DNA of 64,000 nucleotides from assembly GCA_004565275.1 (NCBI GenBank), contig SDOX01000192.1:18441-82440 (forward strand). The letters are read 5' to 3'. The notes beneath the pieces are model-generated. The model had not been told where the DNA came from and did no database searches. It saw nothing but the letters and a program-made list of their open reading frames with translations. Position 1 is the first letter of the stretch; each line of letters starts with the position of its first letter. Source of the stretch: Nannochloropsis salina CCMP1776 (lineage: Eukaryota > Sar > Eustigmatophyceae > Eustigmatales > Monodopsidaceae). This document shows positions 31,517 to 42,563 of this stretch, one piece after another. A program made the position numbers and the translations under genes.

Positions 31517-34500
31517 ATGGCCGCGAGCCACTTCACGGTGCGTTTTCCCCTTGCTTATGATGTGCTCACCAAATGGAAAATATTCACATGGCTAGGCGAA
31601 CAGCAGCGCACTGCAGCCTCCTTGCCTCATTTGCCTTGGTCCTCCTTCCGGGGGCGTTTATGTCCAAGTACTGCCTAAAGGTCGGGCCATATTACGTGTT
31701 TTGGTCCCCTTTTTAGAGGAGCAGCGGCATGGATAGAGCCACGCAAGTTATATTGCGCTTTTTGCATATCAACGACGTTTATGAGCTGGAAAACCTGCCG
31801 CGTTTTGCCACGGCCGTCCGGGAGGTAAGTTTAGTCACTTTGACCTGATGTTAGGGATGTAGATGGAAGGGCAAGGAGGCCCGTATGAGCAGCTCCCGAT
31901 CTCCTGATTGGCTCATAGTATGACCTAGGTTAAGGATGGCATCTGGATAGAAAATAGGAGTATCCAACGTGGGAAGAAGGAGGAAAAGAAAGGAGGTCTG
32001 CCTTTTTCACCGCCTTCTTTGTGCTAAGTGGCTGGCCATTTTCCCCTACTTCCATTTACTCCAGACGAAAGCCGCAGCGCGGATGGAGGAGGAAGCGTCG
32101 AAAGGGCGCCTTATAATCAAGGTCCTGGCGGTGGTGGCAGGGGATTTTCTCGCCCCGTCATTGCTGAGTTGTTTGGATAACGGACGAGGTAGGTGTCCGG
32201 AGTGTTGGGCAGATTGGAGGGGCCCGGGGCTCTTGTCTTCGATGGTGTCAGAGGGACGGAGAGGGCGTACGGAGGGAGGAAAACACCCCCATGAAATTCA
32301 CTCATTTTTTCCACCGCCTCTTCCTACACCTGGGTGCTCGACCCTTCCCGATTTGTAGGCATGGTGGACGTCCTGAACGCGTGCGGCGTGGACTACGTGT
32401 GTCTAGGGAACCACGAGACCGACATCCCCCACCGGGACATGCTGGAGCGGATTGTGGAGAGCGATTTCGTCTGGGTGCGTGGGGAAGGCGGGGGAGGAGT
32501 AGAGACCGACGGGCAGGGAGGAGGAGGGTCCCGGGGAGGCAAGGAGAGGAGGAAAAGACGCAGGGAGAAGGGAAGAATTCTGGTCGCGGGCGAGGAGGGA
32601 AAGGAGAAGTCTTCCCTTTTTGCCGCTCCCTCAACATCCCTGGCTTCCTCTCTTTTACCCCAGATCAATTCCTCCATCCCCTCGTTGCCGCTACTCGACG
32701 TGCCCCTCGAGCCTCGGAAAATTCCCGAATACGCGCTGCTGGAAGTGGGGGGGATAGAGGTGGCGTTGCTGGGTAATGCGGAAGGGAAGGATGTTAGTGT
32801 AGGGCAGAGAAAGATTGAAGGGGAAAGAAGGTGTCCGGGCTCAGAAGAATTGAGAGGGGGAGTAGGACGGAGGGGGGAGGAGTCCCGGCCGCGGGATCCC
32901 CCAAGACGACTGCCAGCCGACCGTAAGACCAGCAGGATCTTGCTTGCCAAGCTTTCAGAGCCACGCCGCCCCCTTTATCGCTTCCTCTCCCTCCTTCCTG
33001 CCCTCCCCATCCCCCTCAGGCCTGCTCACTGAAGACCCCGGCCTCTACCGCCCCCGCTCGTTCGCGGACTCCCCCATCCTTCCCCTCCTCCCGACCGCGG
33101 CGAAATTGCGCGAAAAGCTGTACCGAACGGGCGGACGGGGGGGGGAGGGGGTGGACTGTGTGCTAGCCATGACGCACCAGGTGAAAGTGTGGGGGGCGAG
33201 GAGACAGGGCATGATGAGACGAGGGGAGAGCGTGCGGGCGAGAAGGACTCGAGCGGCAGTGAAGGCGGGCCGCGCCTCTCAGCCGTGAAATGGGCCGTAT
33301 AGCTTGCGAGCTTCTTGAGTACATCGTCACCACTTTTGTCCCCCATGCCGTCATTCTCCTCGCCCCTCCTCGGCGGATCCACCCCGCACTCACCCAGGCC
33401 GGCCTCCCTCCCTCCCTCCCTCCCTCCCTCCCTCCCTCCCTCCCTCCCTCCCTCCCTCCCTCCAGTCCATCGCCGCGGACCGAGAGCTTGCGCAGATCCG
33501 CCTCTTCCCGCTCATTCTAGGCGGGCATGACCACGACCCCTTCCTTGAGACCTACGGCGAGGGAGGGAGGGAGGGCGGGAAGGAGGGCAGCCCTGGAGGC
33601 GGATGCAGCAGCCGGATCCCGTCTGCCGCGTCGCTGCAGGAGTGGGGGGGGGAAAGGGAGAGGGTGGAGGGAGAAAAGGAGGTGTCGGAGCGGTGCACGT
33701 TGGTCAAAGTAGGCATGGACGCGACGTGGATCGGGGTCGTGGATGTGGCCTTTGGCGCCGAGGAGAGCGGGGCGGAGGGCGGGGCGCAGGGCGGGAGGGA
33801 GGACGGGGGCGACGCGGGCAACGGGGAGAGGCGAAGGAGGAGGAGACCGGAGGTCAAGGTCCGTCGTGGCGGTATAGAGAGGGGTTAAGCGGGTGAGGGT
33901 CTTGTCTCCAATCCTCCTACGATGACTGTCTCACCCTCCCCCCCGACCTCCCCCCCGATCTTCTCCCCGAACTCCCCCCAGGCGTGCATCAAGGAGGCCG
34001 CCAGCTTTGCCGTGGACCCGGCTGTGCAGGAGAGGGTGGAGGTGCACTGGCGGGTGTTGGAGGTAGGGGAAGGGAGGGAGGGAGAAGGCAGGGGGCGAAG
34101 GAGGGCGGGAGGGAGGGGTGGAGGGTGGGTGTCAAGTCCAAGGGTCCCGGCCCCGGGCAAAGGGGGCCTCCTGAGGCTTGATCTGCCATGCTCAAGAAGG
34201 GGTTGACAGGGGCGAAGGGATGGTGGCGAGGCGACAGCGCACGGCATGCTCACAAATGTCTCCCGGCCACCGATCGTGTATTTGGACAGGAACTAGAACG
34301 CGCTGTTCTTTGCCCGCTCCCCACCCAGACTCCGCTCTCTTCCAAGGGGGTCAGGAAGGTAGGAAGAGGGAGAAGGTGGGAGGGACAGGCGGGTGGAAGA
34401 AAAGAAGGGAAGCAGGCAAAGACGCCTACGAACTCTCCCCACGTGGTCAAAAGGAAAGCATGCCTGGCCTTCTTTTTATGTTTCACGGAAGGAGTATGCA

Positions 34501-36724
34501 TGTTCCCATCTCTCGTATGCTCCCTTTGGTTTTCTGTTTCTCCGCGCACTCCTTGGCCCGGTCTCTCCGGCACAGATGCAAACCTCGGTGGGCACGATGC
34601 TCCTCACCGCGGCCCGCCAGGCGTTGCAGGTGGGAGGACGGGGAGGGGAAGGAGAAGGAGAGAGGGAGGAATAGAAACAGCATCCCCACGAGCAGGAGGC
34701 CACGAAGGGAGGAAAGGGCGCCAGGCCTGCGTGTCTGTGGTCGGGGAAGGCTCCCTTTCGGCCTCCACAAGCCATGCATTACCCTCACCTCCTGTACCTC
34801 CCCTCCCTCTTTCCCCTCCCTAACCCTCCCTTTCCTCCTCCCTCTTTGCCTCCCTCTTTCCTTCCCTCTTTTCCTCCTTCGGCATCCAGGTGGACTGTGT
34901 CTTCGTGAACGGTGGCAACATCAGGGCGGGCGTGGCTTACCCTCTCTCACAAAAAGTCTTCACCTATAAGGACCTGAAGGTGCGCCCCAAGAAGGAACGA
35001 AGACATGCCTTTTTATGTATATATACTATATATCAGGAATGCGGGGTTACTTTGAATGGTTCATTTATGCAGAGCCCCTTTCGTCTTTCCTTCTCTCTCC
35101 TCCTCCTTTCCTTTCCTTTCCGACCCCCCATTTTCCCCTTTCGCTGTAGGCAGAAATCCCTTTCCCTTGCGAAATGGTCACCGTTCGCCTACCCGGATCT
35201 GTCCTCTCCTCCCTTCTCCAGTATTCTCGCCAATTTGCCCTCCTGGATCCCCCCGTCGAGAAAGGGGGCTTCTTGCAGGTATGTCAGCTTTTACCCCTTC
35301 ATCCCCCTTCACCCCCCTCGCCCTCTCGCCTTGCTCTCTTTCGTCCTCTTTTCTCTCCCCAGGGTCTAAGAGAGGTGCTGGCATTCGTGTCGAGTCAAGC
35401 GAGGCACCACATTCTCTCCGACAGACGACCTTCCCCTCTCCCTACTCTCCTCCCTTCCTCCCCCTCCCCCCCACCCCCTGCAGGTGGACGACGGCGTCCG
35501 CGTAGACGCTTCCACGCACGCGATCACCCACGTTCAAGGCCGGCCTTTGGAAGCTTCTAGAATGTATTCCCTGGCCACCACCTGGGGCGTGGTCTCTGGC
35601 ATCGACGATTTGCGCCCCATTCTCGGTGAGAGGAGCGAGCTTTCGAATGCAAAGGCAGGAAGGCGTGACACTATCTCTTTTCGCCGGTTGTATGAGGAAA
35701 CGTCGGAATTGCCAGGCTGCTGCCCAGACGGATGTAGATACGCCTATGGCGCCCCTGATTCCTTTCCCCGAATCTCTCCTGTTTATCCCAGATTACCAAG
35801 AAGCACACCCGGAGGCGGTTTTCCCTACCTCGGCCGAGGCCGGGCGGGGCTTGAAAGAGGTGTTGGTCGCGCACCACAGCCGCATGCTCTGGTGGGACCT
35901 GGCGAAGCATGTCGGGTTCCGGGCCATGGACACGGACGGTGACGGGGTCTTGTCCCAGAAGGAGGTGGCGGCTGCGACACAGGTACTGGTGGAGGGTGGG
36001 GCGCGGGAAGGGAGAGAGGATGGGGGGGGGGAATGTCGGTGGTGGCGGATGTACGTTATTACCCACTTTACTTGAATCTTTCGAGGGTAAAGTTGCACTT
36101 TTACGGCCGCAATCTGATGCCTAATTCGTGCGACCGACCCAGCAAGGGATGGTGGGAAGGAGATACTCTTGACCTGTCTGCTGCATTTGTATTGCCGGAA
36201 ACCTCCTGGCTATTTTCTTCTACCACGACTGTCCGCTTTTATGCGTGTCGTTGGACGGAAAAGTAAAGCTACGGGGCAAAAAGCGTCCTCACCTTCCCTC
36301 TTCCTCCTTGAACGACGTCCACCTCGTGAAAAACTAACAGGCCTGCTATGGGGAGGCCCTCTCGCGCCTGGTGGTAGCCAATTTAATGGCCACCGCAGAC
36401 TTCGATGGGGACGGAGTCGTATCGGTGAAGGAGTTCATCCGCATATGCCTCTCCCAGGAGGCTGCGTTCCAAGACGGCGACACGGACAACGACGAGCGCC
36501 TGAGCTTCGAGGAAGTCTGGTCGTTGTTGAAGGCGCACTATGACGGAAAGAGCAATGGGAGCCACACTCCCATCCGAGCGGCAGGGGAGGGGAAGGGTTT
36601 GACAGAGGCAGACGTCCGAGAGATGTATGATGAGATTGACTCGGATAAAATGGGTGGGATCAGTTGGGCAGAGTTTCGAGAGCACATGGCGCGACAAAGG
36701 GAGCCCACCGCCCTGGTGATTTGA
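31517..36724 (+). CDS. 5'-nucleotidase/metallophosphoesterase with four C-terminal EF-hands
   Basis: Fifteen exons: 31517-31537, 31717-31824, 32065-32188, 32359-32474, 32664-32772, 33020-33180, 33466-33858, 33982-34062, 34290-34358, 34576-34629, 34890-34979, 35150-35278, 35484-35625, 35792-35982, 36341-36724. All phases agree and the sum is 2172 nt (723 residues). The metallophosphoesterase motifs are in order: FLHINDVYEL, VAGDF, LGNHE, MTHQ, LGGHDHD. The 5'-nucleotidase C domain follows with VFVNGGNIRAG, TYKDLK and SLATTWGVVSG. The C-terminus has EF-hand loops DTDGDGVLSQKE, DFDGDGVVSVKE, DTDNDERLSFEE and a weaker DSDKMGGISWAE. There is no signal peptide, unlike secreted 5'-nucleotidases, so a cytosolic enzyme is likely. 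Calcium control of nucleotide or phosphate-ester hydrolysis is inferred from the EF-hands. The first small exon is less certain; the alternative start is the ATG at 31729. Confidence 0.9.
33403..33463 (+). repeat. (CCTC)n tetranucleotide tract forming an intron polypyrimidine tract
   Basis: About fifteen units lie directly in front of the CAG acceptor at 33463-33465 of the 5'-nucleotidase gene, so the microsatellite itself is the pyrimidine tract. Confidence 0.9.
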
Positions 36725-37426
36725 GCGCTGAGTGATTTTCAAGGATAGCTCAGAGTGATACGATGTGTGGAATGCTTATATGTATACATATATGGCCGAA
36801 TTCGAATTATAGCCTACAACTCTCGCTTCAGAGCAATTTGGATTATTTTGGGTACATTTCCTTTCAAAAGCGCTACCTGATCAAGTATTAACAGCCTCAA
36901 AAAGTCTGTGCTGCCTGTAAGCTACCTTCCATAAAAATTAAATTACCATTCGGATGTATATTTCCTTCGAAAGTGTATGTTGTACAGCTCTGGAGGGAGA
37001 CCCTGCTCAGTCCATAGCAGTGTGCCGTAGAAATACTAACGCCTAGCAAGTTCGCGAAAGCCTTGCAAAAGACGCAATATACATCGATATGGAGATTAAT
37101 CGATAAATTCAAGTCCACGGACGTACAAGAGGGTACACAGACAAGCCTCTTGTCACTGGTCCTAGATTAGACACCAGTGATGAGGAACAAGATGGAACGT
37201 ACGAGCGAGAAGGCTGTCCGCTGCCAGTCCCCATACCCGGCCTGCTTTGCCGGCCGTCATCGAGCAACTTTACACGCTCTGCTGTGAGTTGGTCGCTGGC
37301 AAAAGGACACATTGTCGGTGGGAGGGCACTGATATACGCTAGTAGCTCACGATTACGTTTTTGTCCCTTTCCGCAGGCCTTGGTCCGTGACAAGATTACA
37401 GCCACACCGCCATACCACCGTCAATC
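36725..37426. other. Intergenic region
   Basis: AT-rich 3' flank of the 5'-nucleotidase gene and promoter of the mitochondrial PPR-like gene. No gene supported. Confidence 0.45.
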
Positions 37427-38911
37427 ATGCTCTCTTGTCTTGCTTCTCGTACGCTTCTAACGGGGCACATCAGCAAGATCCCTGAAAGGGCACCTCACGT
37501 GATTTTAGTGGCTACGAGAAAGGCTTTAAAAAATGTTATTGGGGAGGATAGCGGCAGAATATTTATGTCTGATTTGGCACGGGCTACGGCTACTTGCAGA
37601 CGCGTGTCTTCTGTTTCTATTCATCAGCATATGTGCCAGCGACCGCATAAGCAGCAGCAGACGTATTTGCATATCCCTATGCGCAAATTTTCATCGTCCC
37701 CTCCCTCTCCCGCTGAAGTTGTGTCGGTGAAGAAACAGAATGGTGGGTTACCCTTGTCACTACCTATTTTGCATTCCCTTCACAACGCTCCTATCTCACG
37801 TCGTACGTCCCTCGGTCCTGTACGCAGAAGGGGGGTTTGCTGGACAGCCACAGCGCACCTTGTTGACGAAACTTCAGGAAGATGGGGCCTCTCCTCGGGT
37901 ACTGTGGGATGCCTTACAAGAGAAGTGCAAGGTAAAATGGGGAGAGGAGACAGGGATCACGGCATAGACTGAGTCTGCATAGCAGTGAAATGTGAATGCA
38001 GGCTTGAGGGCGTGTCTTTTGAAGACCGCCATTACGTCAGCGTTTTTATGCGTAAAAACGTTTTTCTCCGTTGAACAGGGCCAGAAACTCCCTCGCCGAC
38101 AAGACCTGCACGCACTGTTCCTTTCCGCCTCCAGGAGCAGCTCCCCCGAGACCAAAGAGAAGGACAAAGCACTCCTATTATCAGCAGTGGACCTTTTCCT
38201 CTACAAAAACGTCGAGTTCAGGGAAGCCTCCGCCTCCCTCTTCCTTCGGGCCATGCTGCGCTTGGACGGATTGGGCGAAGCGGTCGACGCCTTGCTGGCG
38301 CGGGAAAAGAGACTGGGGCTGTGGGCGCAGCGGAAAATGTTGCACATGGCATTGCATAGGTGAGAGCCTCAGGAGCCGAAGAAAGGGGAAAAATTCGTTT
38401 GTGGGATTACCAGTGGTTGTTTTAAAAAGTATTTGTTGATCCTTTTTATCCTCCAGGCTGGGCGTGGCCAAGGACACAGAGCGACTCTTGAAGCTTTTTG
38501 ATGCCATGGAGCCTTTCATGAATGTGAATCGCAGTGCCCGGTACGGTTAAAAGAGGGAGGGTCTGCTAGCAGATTTATGTGTTCGAAGGTGGTGACGGCA
38601 GAGTGAATCCTTTTATTTACGCCTCACAAGCCCAGTGACTTAGGGATACGCATACCGATATACCACGTTACTCCCCTCTCCAATCGCACTTTTTTTTTAG
38701 AACGTACCATCTGGTCATACGGGGTCTTGTCAACGCCGGAGAAATCAAGAAAGCGTCGGAAATTGCAGGGCAAGCAAACATTGTTTTGGCGGACAGTACA
38801 CAAGAATTGCTTAAAAATGCCATGATAGCAGAAGCAGCTGAGCAAAAAAAAGGAGTGGAGATGGAAGAGGGGAAAGACACAGACAAGGAAGAGGGCAAAA
38901 AAATTGACTAA
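37427..38911 (+). CDS. Mitochondrial PPR-like helical repeat protein
   Basis: Five exons: 37427-37742, 37828-37931, 38079-38359, 38457-38540, 38701-38911; total 996 nt, 331 residues, phases consistent. The N-terminus (MLSCLASRTLLTGHISKIPE and a later Arg/Ser-rich stretch to MRKFSSSPP) looks like a mitochondrial presequence, with RKFSS a typical cleavage region. The rest is all helix: LLLSAVDLFLYKNVEFREAS, AMLRLDGLGEAVDALLA, MLHMALHRLGVAKDTERLLK, and YHLVIRGLVNAGEIKKASEI. The last is close to a pentatricopeptide repeat consensus, so a small PPR or PPR-like RNA-binding or assembly role in mitochondria is likely (inference). The C-terminus is charged (Glu/Lys). The number of repeats is low, about three or four helical pairs, so a TPR-like fold cannot be excluded. 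Confidence 0.65.
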
Positions 38912-39593
38912 CACGATTTTTTAAGGGATGGTTTGAATGTATGTTATTGGGGACACATTGTAAGCCCAGAAATAACCACTAGCCCAAAAATTTACTAATG
39001 TACATTATTATAAGGTAGAGAACGAGGTAAGGCCAGACTATTCCTTTTCGACGCAGTGTCGAATGACAGGCTGGGCAGCAAGACGCAAGGCGGCGACAGT
39101 AGGGGAGGTTAACGGGGAAAGTGCCATAAAAGAAGAAAGTATTTGACGCCGCGTTTCATCTGTGTCCGCGCAGCAAATCTTCTCATCCATACACACATGG
39201 TGCAGTGCGCTTCTACCTCACCACGTCCATCAACCCTGTCCGCATTTCCACAAGCACGCTATACAAGACACCACGGGCAGCTCGAATGTTTGGCACGGTC
39301 TCCGCCAGCGCCACGATCCACACGCATACGTCTGACCACCTGCGCCCTTGTCCGACCCCGGTCATCCCTGTCTTCTAATCCTTCTTTTGTACCGTCTCGT
39401 TAGCGTTGGTAGACAAGAATATATGTCTACGCTAGTGTAGAGAAGGACGCTATCACTTGGGTGGCTGAACTATTTTGGAAAAAGGAAATTTTGGTAGCTT
39501 GCTCTTTGATCACCAGATCGTTCTTCATGAAAAAACGTCCAAATGATCTGGAAGACTCATTCCATTAGAATTCTCTTTCTCATCCAGGAAATC
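38912..39593. other. Intergenic region
   Basis: Spacer between tandem plus-strand genes; no gene or repeat seen. Confidence 0.45.
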
Positions 39594-41212
39594 ATGCGTC
39601 TCCTACATTTCCTCTCTTTCGTCTCTCTTTCGAGTGCCTTTCTTCTTCCTTCCCTCCCCTCCTCTTCCTCCCCGCTGTCAAAACGGGGCCGGGCTCTGGC
39701 GTCTTCTGCTTCCGAAGAACTCTCTCGAAAGGAAAAAAGCAAGGAGCAAGTCCGTTCACTTTTGAAAGGATTGGGCGAATTAGATGATGAAGACGGCCCC
39801 AGCGAAAGCGGAAGCAGCAAACGCAAGGTAAGAGGATTTTATCGGGCTGACGTGGGCGAGCGTACAGGTGTTGGTTACCTGTGTTCGAGCGACCCTCGAG
39901 CAGCTTTCACTTTTCATGGGCCATGCTTCTCTTTAATTCATGTATTCATCATCGATATGTTGTAATATCCTATGCACCGGTCTTGCCATTTGACGATGGT
40001 CCAGGAAAAACGAGAGGGAGTGGACGCCGCCCGGCGGGCGCTAGCTGACAAGGATAAGATGAAATTGGAGCCGGAATCTGTCTTCTTCGAGGGAGCGCCG
40101 CATTGGAGTGAGGTGAGAAGTGTCTCTATAGAGAGTTGAAAAACACAAGCGGAAAGCCTACGATAGTAAGAGTATGGCGGCGCACGCACGGCTCTCAGCG
40201 CCCGAGGCGTCGCTCGGTTGCCCCCTGCCCTGTCAACTCTAACCCCCCACCGTCCCTCTTTACCTTAGGTGGTAGTCCCTGCCATCTCCATCCTCACCGT
40301 CATCGGCATCATTCCCTTCGCGTCCTCCGTGGCGCGACAGATTTGGGTGAGGAAGGAAGGGAGGGAGCGGAGAGTGAGAGGGAGGAAGTGTCTTCGCGCG
40401 TGGGGTCCGGGGCGCCACCGCGAACCCTCCTTGCACTCGTCATCTCTCCCCACACTCATCGCCTTCCTCTTATTTTCTATTATTCACGGGTATAAGGTCA
40501 AATATAAGATCACCTCGCGGCGAATTTCTGTGACCAGCGGAGTGGGTGGGAAGGACTTGACTGAGGTAAGGAAAGGGAGGGAGGGAGGGATGTGAGAGAG
40601 ACACGGGAGTCAAGAGCATGCAAAAAATATACCATTCACGAGTGCGACTGCATGCTTAAACAAAAGGAATGTCATTCTCGATAGCAGGCATCTCACTGAT
40701 CTGCTCTTCCTTTCTCCCCCCCCCTCCCTTCTTCCCTTGCTGCCTAGGTCATCTACGCTGACATCGAACGCATCAACTACGTCTTTCGCGCCTTCGGAAC
40801 CACAGGAGACATGGTCCTCTTCCTCCGTGATGGCGCCAAGCTGGAAATTCGGTACGCCCTCCCTCCTTCCTTCCTTCCCTCCCTCCTTCCCTCCCTCCTT
40901 CCCTCCTCCCCTCCCTCCTTCCCACCATCCGCTCCTCCGTGTTCTTGTTCCGGGCTGCTTCCCCCTCCCACCACCTCTACTCTACCATTTTCTGGACATC
41001 ACTACGTGCTTCGTGCCCCTCACCTGCCTCTCCATTCCCTGTCTCCCTCCCTCCCTCCCCCCCTCCCCTCCCTCCCTCCCTCCCTCCCTCCCTCTATCCT
41101 CCCTCCCTCTGGCAGCTCCCTTCCCAATTTCCGGGATGTGTACAACTACATCCGCAGTCAGCTGGACGACGACGCCCGCGAGCAGACCCCTGCCTTGCCG
41201 GAGCCGAAATGA
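39594..41212 (+). CDS. Plastid-targeted membrane protein with bacterial PH-like domain
   Basis: Six exons: 39594-39827, 40005-40112, 40269-40346, 40497-40565, 40748-40851, 41116-41212; total 690 nt, 229 residues, phases consistent. The presequence MRLLHFLSFVSLSSAFLLPS is a signal peptide ending in S-S-A-F. This is the Phe-containing cleavage motif used for complex plastids of heterokonts, followed by a Ser/Arg-rich transit-like part. An acidic/basic helical region comes next (nt 39730-40110), then a membrane segment VVVPAISILTVIGIIPFASS. The C-terminal domain, VKYKITSRRISVTSG, IYADIERINYVFRAFGTTGD, MVLFLRDGAKLEIRSLPNF, matches the pattern of bacterial PH-like (DUF304-type) domains: a Tyr/Thr-rich first strand, a 'gdv' turn, and a final helix RDVYNYIRSQL. 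Function unknown; a thylakoid or envelope peripheral role is inference. Confidence 0.75.
40857..41110 (+). repeat. CCCT/CCTT-rich intron
   Basis: Two blocks (40857-40925 and 41039-41110) of CCCT/CCTT repeats lie in the 264-nt intron between the last two exons of the PH-like gene. The second block leads directly into the acceptor CTGGCAG at 41109-41115. Confidence 0.85.
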
Positions 41213-41612
41213 GAGGCGAGGGCACGGGGGAGGGCACGGGGGAGGGGAGGGAGGGAGGGAGGGAAGCAGGGCCCATGTTGGGACGCTTCTGATTCTCGGG
41301 GTACAGAGGACGTAACATAAAGAAAATAAATTCTGCCACCGCCTCCTTCCCCGGGCTGGTATCTTCCTTCACCCTCCTAGTTGGCATTGCTCCTTCCCCT
41401 CCACCTCCCCTCTCCCTCTCACCCTACACCTCATTCCCCCCTCGCCCAGTGCGCCATCTTGGCTCGGGGACCCGTTTCCTCAGTAAATCACGCTGCCCCC
41501 CCCCTCCCCCTCCCAAAACCCCCAACCTCGCCACCCTTCAGTTGAACACATCCCTGCTTCCCTTCCACGAGCCCGCTCAAAGAATCTCCTCCCCCCCTCC
41601 GTCCCCGCCTTC
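41213..41612. other. Pyrimidine-rich region before the assembly gap
   Basis: 3' flank of the PH-like gene. It should also contain the end of the minus-strand RRM gene, but I cannot identify the missing RRM strand. A short minus-strand open stretch (FFERARGREAG…) exists without support. Confidence 0.35.
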
Positions 41613-41712
41613 NNNNNNNNNNNNNNNNNNNNNNNNNNNNNNNNNNNNNNNNNNNNNNNNNNNNNNNNNNNNNNNNNNNNNNNNNNNNNNNNNNNNNNNN
41701 NNNNNNNNNNNN
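41613..41712. other. Assembly gap of exactly 100 N
   Basis: A round 100-N run is usually a placeholder for a gap of unknown size. It is flanked by C-rich sequence on both sides and interrupts the RRM gene. Confidence 0.95.
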
Positions 41713-41729
41713 CCTCCCCCCCTCCCTAC

Positions 41730-42563
41730 CCTCTCGCTTCCTGCACCGCCCGTGCGGCGTCCTCCTTCTTCTCGAAGCGCACGGAACCCGTCACGCTCGC
41801 GCTTTTTTCTGTCCTCTGGGGACGGACGTGGCAGGTGACCAAGGCTCCGTACTGGGAGAAGAGAGTCTTGAGCTCCTCCACGGTGGTCTGTGGGAGGGAG
41901 GAAGGAGCAGAGGAAGGAGGGAGGGAGGGAGAGGAGGGGAAGAAGGAAGGGAGGGAAGGAGGGAATGAGTGGAGAAGGGAAAGGAGGGAGGAGGGAGAAG
42001 AGGAGGGGAAGGAGGGAGGAGGGAGAAGAAGAGGGGAAGGAGGAAGGAAGGAGAGGAGGAGGCATGGAACAGGAGGAGGGCCCCCGCATCGACCGAGGAA
42101 CGACTCTCCTCCCCTCAAAACCTGTGTATCCTTCCTCCCGCCTTACGTTCAAGCGCAGGTTCGACAGATGGACGAAGGTCCCGTCGTTCTCTTCCTCCCG
42201 CACCGGAGGGCCCTCCCCCGCCCCCTCCACCTCGCCCTCCTTCCCTCCTTCCTCCGGCCCCGCCGCCTCTTGCATTTCCGCCACCTCACTCGTACTTTCT
42301 TCCACCCCTCCATTGCCCTTGTTGTCCGCTGCGTAGTCTTTTTCCGCCAAAGCCGCCCGGCGCCAGCGGCCTTCTCCCTCATTCCCTCCCTCCTCCTCCC
42401 TCTCCCTCCCATCCTCTTCTCTGTCCTCCCTCTCCCCGTGCTTCCTCCCACCGCTGTCTTGCATCGCCTCCTGTGGAAATCCCACTGAAGAGGGAAAAAT
42501 ATGTGGCAGGCGAGATGACAACACCCTCTGAGTAAAAAAGTGCCTGTTTTCCCAGATAGACAT
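41730..42563 (-). CDS. RRM-domain RNA-binding protein, 3' part lost in the gap
   Basis: Minus strand. Exon a runs from a possible ATG at 42563, or from an ATG at 42467 that follows a CCCTCTTCAG acceptor, down to 42147. Exon b is 41887-41730; a GT-AG intron joins them in phase 0. Exon a is mostly Glu/Gly/Arg-rich and ends with the first RRM strand (FVHLSNLRLN, RNP2-like). Exon b supplies helix 1 (TVEELKTLFSQYG), strand 2 (LVTCHVRP), the RNP1-like strand TGSVRFEK and helix 2 (KEDAARAVQEARG). It then ends at a GTAGGG donor just before the gap. The last RRM strand and the C-terminus are not visible. Function: RNA binding; target unknown. Confidence 0.7.
41890..42062 (-). repeat. GGGA/GGAA-rich tract inside the RRM intron
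   Basis: On the transcribed (minus) strand this is TCCC/TTCC-rich and sits directly upstream of the CCCACAG acceptor before exon b. Confidence 0.85.

Noticed and set aside
35353-35420. Possible extra exon (GLREVLAFVSSQARHHILSD) in the 5'-nucleotidase gene
   Set aside because: Has an acceptor but no donor, and the flanking exons join directly in phase 0 as GGFLQ-VDDG.
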